Shown here one piece after another: positions 4,982 through 11,211 of a stretch of DNA of 43,465 nucleotides. Origin of the DNA: a virus; IMG/VR virus record IMGVR_UViG_3300042391_000311, positions 1-43,465 of that record. One strand, given 5' to 3'. A model generated the notes under the pieces. It was not told where the DNA came from. It made no database searches and was given only the letters and a program-made list of their open reading frames with translations. The first letter of the stretch is position 1; every line of letters starts with the position of its first letter. The translations under genes were made by a program, and so were the position numbers.

Positions 4982-6550
4982 ATGATAGCAAAAGAGATTT
5001 TCATCAAAGAAGAAGCTCGTAAGCAACTACGCGAGGGCATTAAAATTGTAGCAGACGCAGTTGGTTCTACATTAGGACCTCAAGGACAAACTGTATTGAT
5101 TGAATCAGAGAACATTGTTGGTGGGTTGACAGTTACTAAGGACGGGGTTACCGTCTTACGGAACATTAATCTGTTAAATCCAATACATAACTTAGCAGCA
5201 CAACTTGTCCGTCAGGCGGCAGAGCGCACTGTCTCTACAGCTGGAGATGGTACAAGTACTAGTGCTGTTCTTACAAATGCAATTATCGAGTCATGTGATG
5301 AGGCTATTGGAGAACATGACAACAGAACAGAGATACTGCGTAACATTGTTTCTATTTCTGAGGACGTTGAAAAACAACTTACTAAGATGTCTAAAAAAGT
5401 AAGCGGAAAGAAGTTATACGACATCGCTACAATATCTGCAAACAATGACTCGAGTATTGGTAAGATTATCGGTGACGTGTACAGTAAGTGCGACGTTGTA
5501 ACTGTTGAGAATGGACAAGATACATATACTTTCTTCGATGTAGTTGAAGGGGTTAAGATAGATCGTGGATTTTCTAGTAAATTTTTCATCAACGATCAGA
5601 AGACAGGAACATGCATACTAGAGAATCCATATATCTTAATCACGGACCATCAGATAACTAACCTAATGAATTTAGAGACGATCTTACAGCCTATAATTCA
5701 GTCAGAGAGAGCATTGCTCATCATCGGTGAGTTAGACGCTAAGACGTTAGCTACGATACTTAAGAACGTACACAACGGAGCGCTTAAGTGCTGTAACATC
5801 ATACCACCAAGCTTCGGTTACCGTAAGGATGAGTTGATGTCAGACATCGCGGCTGTTACAGGTGGTAACTACTACTCTGAGCATATGGGAGACAACCTGG
5901 CACTTATTAAGTTGGAGGACCTAGGTACAGCAACAAAAGTTATCGTTGCTCAGGACAAGACGACCATCATCAAGCATAGCGAAGCGCCAGACATTACTGA
6001 GTACATCTCAGAGCTTAAGACATCTGTTAAGAACGCGACAAATAACAACGACATTGAGTTCTTGAACGAACGTATTGCAAACATAGCTGGATCTATTGGG
6101 ATCATTAAGGTAGGGGCAAATACCGACATCGAGCGTAAGGAGCTGAAGGACAGAATCGACGATGCTGTTTTAGCTGTTAAGGCTGCCATCGAGGATGGTA
6201 TCTTACCTGGTGGAGGTATCTCACTTATCAACGCGATACATAGGATACATCCTAAGCTTAATGATCATAGCCATGAGGTAGCTCTTAATATACTTGAGGC
6301 TGCACTACAAAAACCATTTGGTGTGATCTGCAAGAACGCAGGTAAAGATCCTGAGAAGATTGCTAGAGATATTAATAATATTGGTCTTGATGGATACGGG
6401 TATGACTTTAAGAATGATAAACTTGGAGATCTAATGAAGATGGGCATCATTGACCCAACTAAGGTAACAAAGCAGGCGCTTAAGAACGCTGTGTCTGTTG
6501 CAACGACGATATTATCAACTGATGTAATAATTTCAAACGTAAGAGCATGA
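4982..6550 (+). CDS. groEL: Phage chaperonin GroEL-like protein
   Basis: A 522-residue group I chaperonin that would fold proteins in an ATP-driven double ring with GroES. Key elements are intact: LGP at 31-33, the KDG (53-55) and GDGTSTS (88-94) nucleotide loops with Asp54 and Asp89, Asp394 as the likely ATPase residue, and LPGGG at 408-412. The apical domain (about 180-370) is present but divergent. The flexible Gly-Gly-Met tail of bacterial GroEL is absent: the protein ends SNVRA. Its own promoter lies upstream and it overlaps groES by ATGA. Base composition is less AT-rich than the adhesin genes. Phage chaperonins are known but uncommon; a role in folding capsid or other virion proteins is inferred. 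Confidence 0.93.
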   Translation: MIAKEIFIKEEARKQLREGIKIVADAVGSTLGPQGQTVLIESENIVGGLTVTKDGVTVLRNINLLNPIHNLAAQLVRQAAERTVSTAGDGTSTSAVLTNAIIESCDEAIGEHDNRTEILRNIVSISEDVEKQLTKMSKKVSGKKLYDIATISANNDSSIGKIIGDVYSKCDVVTVENGQDTYTFFDVVEGVKIDRGFSSKFFINDQKTGTCILENPYILITDHQITNLMNLETILQPIIQSERALLIIGELDAKTLATILKNVHNGALKCCNIIPPSFGYRKDELMSDIAAVTGGNYYSEHMGDNLALIKLEDLGTATKVIVAQDKTTIIKHSEAPDITEYISELKTSVKNATNNNDIEFLNERIANIAGSIGIIKVGANTDIERKELKDRIDDAVLAVKAAIEDGILPGGGISLINAIHRIHPKLNDHSHEVALNILEAALQKPFGVICKNAGKDPEKIARDINNIGLDGYGYDFKNDKLGDLMKMGIIDPTKVTKQALKNAVSVATTILSTDVIISNVRA

Positions 6551-6813
6551 GAGCTTTAGGAAAATATATCCTTGTACGTCCAGACAAGGACGCTGAGGAT
6601 AAAGTAACAAGCTTCGGTCTTGTTATGACAGACATGGAGAGTAAGAGCGCTCGTTACAAGCGTGGCACAGTTGTAAGTGTTGGCGAGGACCTATCTTACG
6701 AGCTGAAGGCTGATGACTACATCGCTTATGATGCTGTACAGGGTCATGACATCGAGATTGATCATGTAACATATCGCGTCATTATGGAGCGCGACGTAGC
6801 GATTAAGTTTTAA
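6547..6813 (+). CDS. groES: Phage co-chaperonin GroES-like protein
   Basis: An 88-residue GroES-fold protein: an N-terminal strand LGKYILVRPD, a mobile-loop region (about 17-32, with SFGLVMTD in place of the bacterial GGIVL), RGTVVSVGE at about 39-47, the KADDYIAYDA strand and a C-terminal DVAIKF. It would cap the GroEL ring. Translation is coupled to groEL by a 4-nt overlap. The order groEL-groES is the reverse of the usual bacterial operon. Its 3' end overlaps the 3' end of the opposite-strand regulator by 11 bases. Confidence 0.88.
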   Translation: MRALGKYILVRPDKDAEDKVTSFGLVMTDMESKSARYKRGTVVSVGEDLSYELKADDYIAYDAVQGHDIEIDHVTYRVIMERDVAIKF

Positions 6814-7279
6814 CATACTCATTTATCTTTTTAATCTGAAGGGCAAACACCTTATCTGCATAACCTGCTGTCTTATTAAACATCGGGTTGTGCAGTGGGT
6901 CTGTTGAGTACTCCTCCTCACCACGTAGCTTCTTGTAGAACGATGTTATCATCTTCTTGCACTTGTGGGTAACCTCATAGTACTGGTTGTTACCACTCTC
7001 CTTCTTAGCCCACATATGCACCCATCCGTCATCTATTAACTTTTTAAGTCTGTTCTTATCGAACGCGAATATGTTACTGTACTCTAACAGGTCGGTCTTC
7101 TTAAAGAGACCCTCTGAGTATAAGAAGAGTAACATGTCTAGGTCTGGTAGTGATATCTGATACTTTGACTTTACCCACTTTCGAGCTACCTTGAAATACT
7201 TCAGGTAGTCATACTTCGGCTTAATTTGGTAATGCGCCACGTATGGAGCGCGCTTACGTTTTGATATTCCTATTTGCAT
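6803..7279 (-). CDS. Putative winged-helix DNA-binding regulator (158 aa)
   Basis: Basic protein with a MarR-like layout: helices around residues 30-60 (DLDMLLFLYSEGLFKKTDLL), a recognition-helix-like stretch at about 68-85 (NRLKKLIDDGWVHMW) and a wing-like segment with NNQYYEVTHKCKKMI. It reads 'start a helix, choose DNA, report growth' as expected for transcription factors of phages of Bacteroidota, but the assignment is by pattern only. It is the only leftward gene inside the long rightward block. Its promoter overlaps and opposes that of the next operon, so it may control that switch. Confidence 0.6.
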   Translation of the reverse strand: MQIGISKRKRAPYVAHYQIKPKYDYLKYFKVARKWVKSKYQISLPDLDMLLFLYSEGLFKKTDLLEYSNIFAFDKNRLKKLIDDGWVHMWAKKESGNNQYYEVTHKCKKMITSFYKKLRGEEEYSTDPLHNPMFNKTAGYADKVFALQIKKINEYVKT

Positions 7280-7299
7280 TTGAATTTTAATTTGTATTG

Positions 7300-7317
7300 C
7301 AAATTTAGTTAAATTTG
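7300..7317. promoter_or_regulatory. Opposed overlapping -7 boxes forming a palindrome
   Basis: CAAATTTA-GT-TAAATTTG: the right arm is a rightward TAAATTTG box 14 nt before the 7332 start codon, and the left arm is the same box reading leftward 20 nt before the regulator start at 7279. Polymerase could not occupy both at once, and a dimeric regulator could bind the palindrome. Confidence 0.55.
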
Positions 7318-7331
7318 TAGAAATTTTTATT

Positions 7332-7562
7332 ATGGCATCTAAGGTTAAGTTTTCAGCTGGTAAGGAGAAGCACGTGGTCTACAAGAAGACTACTAAAAGA
7401 GGCGAGGGTAAGGTTGGTGACATCATGGTCAACCACCCAACCAAGGAAAAGGGCACCTATGACACGATCAGCTTGACTAGAACTGCAAAGGCAAAGACTG
7501 TCAAGCAGGGCGTTAAGGCTGAGAAGGCTTGGCATAAAAATAATCCTACAAAGAAGAAGTAA
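7332..7562 (+). CDS. Small basic protein (76 aa)
   Basis: Very Lys/Thr-rich, with no cysteines and no hydrophobic core longer than a few residues; ends NNPTKKK. Such proteins in phages of this type are often virion-associated or DNA-binding, but nothing specific is recognised. The stop overlaps the next start (TAATG). Confidence 0.65.
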   Translation: MASKVKFSAGKEKHVVYKKTTKRGEGKVGDIMVNHPTKEKGTYDTISLTRTAKAKTVKQGVKAEKAWHKNNPTKKK

Positions 7563-7837
7563 TGGCAAAGACAGCAGCATGGACCCGATCAGAGGGAAAA
7601 AGTAAGACAGGTGGTTTGAATGCTAAGGGCGTCGCGTCTTATCGTAAGGAGAACCCAGGTAGCACGCTCAAAATGGCTGTTACGACACCACCATCAAAAC
7701 TTAAGGCAGGTAGTAAGGACGCTAAGAGAAGAAAATCATTCTGTGCTCGATCAGCTGGACAAATGGCTAAATTTCCAGAAGCTGCTAAAGATCCTAATAG
7801 CAGATTAAGACTAGCAAGAAAAAAATGGAACTGTTAA
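7562..7837 (+). CDS. Small basic conserved phage protein (91 aa, DUF6321-like)
   Basis: Pattern AAWTRSEGKS ... GGLNAKGVASYRKENPGS ... RRKSFCARSAGQM ... DPNSRLRLARKKWNC matches a widespread family of small basic phage proteins, which I believe is DUF6321; function unknown, probably virion or DNA associated. It has a Cys in the FCAR motif and a Cys as the last residue. Starts on the stop codon of the previous gene. Confidence 0.75.
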   Translation: MAKTAAWTRSEGKSKTGGLNAKGVASYRKENPGSTLKMAVTTPPSKLKAGSKDAKRRKSFCARSAGQMAKFPEAAKDPNSRLRLARKKWNC

Positions 7838-7892
7838 ATATTAATAATAAGTAAAATGAATTGATAATAATAAGTAAAATGGAACTGTTGAT
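7823..7892 (+). repeat. Short tandem-like duplication
   Basis: AAAATGGAACTGTT, the last codons of the preceding gene, recurs at about 7877-7890, and AATAATAAGTAAAATG occurs twice between (about 7844 and 7867). This looks like a recent local duplication in the spacer. Confidence 0.6.
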
Positions 7893-7900
7893 TTAATTAG

Positions 7901-7908
7901 TAAATTTG
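7901..7908 (+). promoter_or_regulatory. -7 promoter box TAAATTTG
   Basis: Matches TAnnTTTG, 15 nt before the start codon at 7924; no clear -33 element. Confidence 0.45.
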
Positions 7909-7923
7909 TAAAAAATATATATT

Positions 7924-8247
7924 ATGGCAGTAGAAGCACAAGGACCAGGTTGGAGAAGACTACGTGGTAAAATAAAGAAAGAAGTTAGCGACGTTAAGAA
8001 AGAGATTAAGTCTGTAGGTCGTCAGTTAGGTTTTACCAACAATGGTATTGCTTATATTACTCACCCATTGAATAACAAGATATACAACGCGGTTAAGGAC
8101 ATTAAGAACAACGCTCAGGATAGAAAGGCTGACCGTCAGAAGGCTAGAGCTCAAGGTAAGGCTGTTGCTCAGGGTAGCAAGCCAGCTAACAGTCCAAAGA
8201 TGATTTGTGGACCAAAGGGTTGTAGAGAAGTAGGAGGAAGATTATGA
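7924..8247 (+). CDS. Basic protein with CxxxxC motif (107 aa)
   Basis: Not recognised. Strongly basic, with a helical N-terminal half (KKEVSDVKKEIKSVGRQLGF), an Arg/Lys/Ala-rich stretch around residues 65-85 and a C-terminal CGPKGCREVGGRL. The sequence would suit nucleic acid binding. Its TGA overlaps the next ATG. Confidence 0.65.
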   Translation: MAVEAQGPGWRRLRGKIKKEVSDVKKEIKSVGRQLGFTNNGIAYITHPLNNKIYNAVKDIKNNAQDRKADRQKARAQGKAVAQGSKPANSPKMICGPKGCREVGGRL

Positions 8248-8417
8248 AAAATTACAAGATAAAATATAGCGAGATGACATTCATCGATAAGGCTATTCAG
8301 GAAAAGAAGATTCAGAAGATGCAGCGTGAAATGAACGAGGTAGTTATGAAGGAAACAGTTAAACAAAACATGAGAAATGATGAAAAAGGAAAAAGCAACG
8401 GGAGAAAAGTATGCTAG
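8244..8417 (+). CDS. Small helical protein ending in Cys (57 aa)
   Basis: Starts MKNYKIKYSEMTFIDKAIQE and is a charged helical protein with many Met and Lys, ending GRKVC. Its start overlaps the upstream stop by ATGA and its 3' part overlaps the next gene by 41 nt in another frame. Too short for homology; supported by the overlaps on both sides. Confidence 0.5.
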   Translation: MKNYKIKYSEMTFIDKAIQEKKIQKMQREMNEVVMKETVKQNMRNDEKGKSNGRKVC

Positions 8418-8520
8418 TAAGGCTGCTATGATGAAGCACGAAAAGACTGAAGGCAAGGCAGAGCGTATGAAGGAGTATGGCTCTGGAGTAAAAAATACAG
8501 GTAAGCACAAGAAATGCTAG
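8377..8520 (+). CDS. Small Lys/Met-rich protein ending in Cys (47 aa)
   Basis: Starts MMKKEKATGEKYASKAAMMK and ends TGKHKKC. Lys/Met-rich proteins of this kind are common beside virion genes in phages of Bacteroidota. It overlaps both neighbours (41 nt and 7 nt). The start could be either of two adjacent ATG codons (8377 or 8380). Confidence 0.5.
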   Translation: MMKKEKATGEKYASKAAMMKHEKTEGKAERMKEYGSGVKNTGKHKKC

Positions 8521-8783
8521 GAAGAACTGCTAAGTACTATAGAGAGAACCCAGAGGCAGCTGAGAAGCACAGGGCTTACCAACGTGAACTAAATAAAAAG
8601 CCATCTAAAGTTGCTTACCGTGTAGAGTTGAATAAAAAAAACAGAGAAGCGGACAAAAAAGGGACTGATAGAAATGGAAAGGATTACGATCACGCGACAA
8701 AAAGCTATGTAAAAAAATCTGTAAATAGAGGAAGAAATTCTAAAAATGGAGGAACAAAGGGAGATATAAAAGCAAGAGGTTAG
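8514..8783 (+). CDS. Small basic conserved phage protein (89 aa)
   Basis: Begins MLGRTAKYYRENPEAAEKHR and continues with KPSKVAYRVELNKKNREADKKG, a DHATKSYV block, then NRGRNSKNGGTKGDIKARG. The layout (AxYYxxNPEA, then KPxxxxxRVELNK, then SVNRGR) matches a widespread phage protein family often found near structural genes; function unknown. Confidence 0.75.
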   Translation: MLGRTAKYYRENPEAAEKHRAYQRELNKKPSKVAYRVELNKKNREADKKGTDRNGKDYDHATKSYVKKSVNRGRNSKNGGTKGDIKARG

Positions 8784-8786
8784 TAT

Positions 8787-9623
8787 ATGAGTAAAAATTT
8801 TAATTTTGTATATCAAACAAAAAATTTAATAAACGAAAAAACATATATTGGTGTTCATTGTACTAATGATTTAAACGATGGATATATAGGAAATGGCATC
8901 AGAAATATGTCTTCATGTTTAACTCAATATAGAAATGGAAGAAAACCTCCATTTATCAGTGCTGTAAAAAAATATGGTTATAAAAATTTTAAATCAGAAA
9001 TTCTTTGTTTCTTTGACACTAGAGCTGAAGCATATGAAGAAGAAGAATTTTTAGTAAATTACGCTTGGGTTAAAAATAAAAATAATTATAATGTAGCTTT
9101 AGGAGGAATGCATAATAAAGTTCCTTGTAAGCTTTATGATTTTAAAGAAGAAATAAATATTATGTTTTCAGACCCTAATACTAAATATGAAGATATATCT
9201 ATAAAATTTAATACATCAAAGTCAGCATGGTTAAGTCTTATAAACGAAGAAACTAAAATAAAAAGAAAATTAATTAAAAAAGATTCTTTTTACAAAGGAT
9301 TGAAAGTTATAAATATTAACGGTGATGAACATGAGTTAATAGATGATGTTGATTTTTTTAAAAAAACTAATTTAAATAGAAAGACAATACATAAATTATT
9401 AAAAAATGATTATTCTAATGGATGGTATATAAAAGGAAGTGATAAGTTTATTAAAAAATACGAATTAATAAAAGATTTATTCATACTTGTTAATGACAAA
9501 AAAGTTTCTTTAAAAGAAGTATACAGTATAGGAGTTTTAAAATATTCAAAAAAATATAATATAAATGAACATACTTTAGAAAAGAAAATAAGTGAAGCTA
9601 AGAAAAAATCTACAAAAAAGTAG
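8787..9623 (+). CDS. GIY-YIG homing endonuclease
   Basis: A 278-residue site-specific nuclease of the GIY-YIG (Seg-like) group. The module is N-terminal: VYQ at 8-10 and TYIG at 19-22 form the GIY-YIG pair, GYIGNG at 32-37, then KKYGYKNFKSEIL (about 62-74) and the acidic EEEEFLVN stretch with the catalytic-type Glu, ending with YNVALGG near 103-109. The C-terminal two thirds is Lys/Asn-rich and probably binds DNA. The gene is markedly more AT-rich than its neighbours, sits between unrelated blocks and has no partner, consistent with a selfish mobile gene. Confidence 0.85.
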   Translation: MSKNFNFVYQTKNLINEKTYIGVHCTNDLNDGYIGNGIRNMSSCLTQYRNGRKPPFISAVKKYGYKNFKSEILCFFDTRAEAYEEEEFLVNYAWVKNKNNYNVALGGMHNKVPCKLYDFKEEINIMFSDPNTKYEDISIKFNTSKSAWLSLINEETKIKRKLIKKDSFYKGLKVININGDEHELIDDVDFFKKTNLNRKTIHKLLKNDYSNGWYIKGSDKFIKKYELIKDLFILVNDKKVSLKEVYSIGVLKYSKKYNINEHTLEKKISEAKKKSTKK

Positions 9624-9639
9624 GTACCAAAAAAAATAG

Positions 9640-9647
9640 TATTTTTG
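9640..9647 (+). promoter_or_regulatory. -7 promoter box TATTTTTG
   Basis: Matches TAnnTTTG, 23 nt before the start codon at 9671. Confidence 0.45.
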
Positions 9648-9670
9648 TAACAAATATATAAAAAGAAATT

Positions 9671-10822
9671 ATGGCATTAATACCATCGGGTACTAGATTC
9701 GAAGCAATTCCAGTCGGTACGCCAATTAACTTACGATCTGCATTAGTAAATGAAACAGATCCATCATATACAATTGAAGATTTAGCAGCTGCTATTGGAG
9801 GAGGTGGAGGTCTAGAAGGAGATTCATTTTTGTATGTAGAAGCAAACTCTGGTTCTGAATTATCAAATGGAGCTGTACTTTTAAGCGTTGTTCAACAAGC
9901 AACTTTTTTAGAACCTTATGGTTCTCCATTGAGCGCTACAAATAGAGTTACTGTATTAGTTCCTCCAGGGACTTATAATCTTAACACAAGTCCATTAACT
10001 TTGACTACACCATTTGTTGATGTTGTATCATTAACTGGAAAGAGAGATGTAATTATTAAAACTTCACCTTTTACTTTATCAGCTGTTATAATAGGTAATA
10101 ATGTTAAAGTTGTAGGAATTAAAACAGATAAAAAAATAACTATAGAGTCCAACGCTAATGTAGAAATTGAGAACTGTCAAGCAGGTTTTGATTCATTTGG
10201 CGCTGAAGGTGGAGGTTTATTTGGAACTTTTAAAAATTGTGAGGCTTTAGGCAGAAGTTTTGGATATGGAAATAATACAAATATTCAAGCTACATTTATA
10301 GATTGTAAAAGTGGATCTCAAAGCTTTGGAAAAGGTGAAAATATTTTTATTCAAAATGCAACATTTACTAATTGCATATCAGGTGGTCAATCATTTGGTA
10401 ATGGTTCAAATGTAAGCATAGAGGCAACTGCAAAATTTAATAATTGCACCGCAGGAACTGGATCATTTGGATACGGAGTTGCAGCATATGTTGTTGGAAC
10501 ATTTAATAATTGCATAGCTGGAGCAGCATCATTTGGAGCTGGACCAAATTCAGGAGCTAGTGTTACTTGTGATGGAATATTTAATAATTGTACAGCAGCA
10601 GCAACATCATTTGGAGCTGGAGGAACTCAGGCTCTTATTTATGACAATGCAATATTAACAAATTGCACAGCTGGATTAGATTCTTTCGGTGGAGCAAATG
10701 GAAATATAACTGGAGTATTAATAGGATGCAGACTTACAACTGGAAATTTCTTTACAGTATCAGGAGCAGGAAAAACTAGACTTTGTTTAGACGGATCTTA
10801 CACAATAAATAATCAAGGATAA
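9671..10822 (+). CDS. Beta-helix repeat virion protein (383 aa)
   Basis: Probable surface or tail protein. The N-terminus (MALIPSGTRFEAIPVGTPIN) resembles virion attachment segments. Residues about 165-350 hold seven or eight repeats of roughly 25-30 residues with the core F-x-N-C-x-A-G-x-x-S-F-G-x-G, typical of a right-handed parallel beta-helix with an asparagine/cysteine ladder. Such folds in phages bind or cut host polysaccharides; no catalytic residues can be named. The stop overlaps the next start. Confidence 0.7.
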   Translation: MALIPSGTRFEAIPVGTPINLRSALVNETDPSYTIEDLAAAIGGGGGLEGDSFLYVEANSGSELSNGAVLLSVVQQATFLEPYGSPLSATNRVTVLVPPGTYNLNTSPLTLTTPFVDVVSLTGKRDVIIKTSPFTLSAVIIGNNVKVVGIKTDKKITIESNANVEIENCQAGFDSFGAEGGGLFGTFKNCEALGRSFGYGNNTNIQATFIDCKSGSQSFGKGENIFIQNATFTNCISGGQSFGNGSNVSIEATAKFNNCTAGTGSFGYGVAAYVVGTFNNCIAGAASFGAGPNSGASVTCDGIFNNCTAAATSFGAGGTQALIYDNAILTNCTAGLDSFGGANGNITGVLIGCRLTTGNFFTVSGAGKTRLCLDGSYTINNQG

Positions 10823-11070
10823 TGGGATATCAAAAATTACAAGTAAGCAGAGCGCTAGTCGTAGTACCAGCCGATGCTGACATCTTAATCGATGGACAGA
10901 CATACCAACCGTGTGTGCTCTATGTGGGCACAGGTGGAGACTTGGATGTAGTAACAGAGGCAGGAGATGCCGTTACATTTAAAAGCATACCGAGTGGCGC
11001 GTTTTTACCAGTATCAATCAGAAGAGTTCTGCCGTCAAGTACAGCGGAAGATATTTTAGCACTTTGGTAA
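10822..11070 (+). CDS. Small beta-rich virion-associated protein (82 aa)
   Basis: Starts MGYQKLQVSRALVVVPADAD, with alternating hydrophobic strands and a conserved-looking FKSIPSGAFLPVSIRRVL. Small proteins of this layout occur with tail/adhesin genes in many phages as structural components. Starts on the last base of the previous stop codon. Confidence 0.6.
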   Translation: MGYQKLQVSRALVVVPADADILIDGQTYQPCVLYVGTGGDLDVVTEAGDAVTFKSIPSGAFLPVSIRRVLPSSTAEDILALW

Positions 11071-11071
11071 T

Positions 11072-11209
11072 ATGCCGACAATATTAGGAATATCGATAGC
11101 TATACAGTCTCAGCAGATATCTGGGTCTCCAGCTCCGCCTGTGATAATTTATTCACTAGATTTTTCTAAGGCTTATAATTCGCAATATTATTCAACTTAT
11201 TTTTATTAA
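11072..11209 (+). pseudogene. Short remnant of an adhesin N-terminus (45 aa)
   Basis: ATG 11072 gives 45 codons starting MPTILGISIAIQSQQISGSP, followed by a Pro-rich linker and YSLDFSKAYNSQYYS before a stop. The segment looks like the N-terminal attachment piece plus first strand of the 775-residue carbohydrate-binding protein downstream (which has NLDFVNGSYQF). I read it as a truncated copy; a tiny intact gene is the alternative. Confidence 0.4.
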
Positions 11210-11211
11210 AA

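Noticed and set aside
5212-5592. Long opposite-strand reading frame within groEL
   Set aside because: Composition and position are those of a shadow of the real gene; no independent signals.
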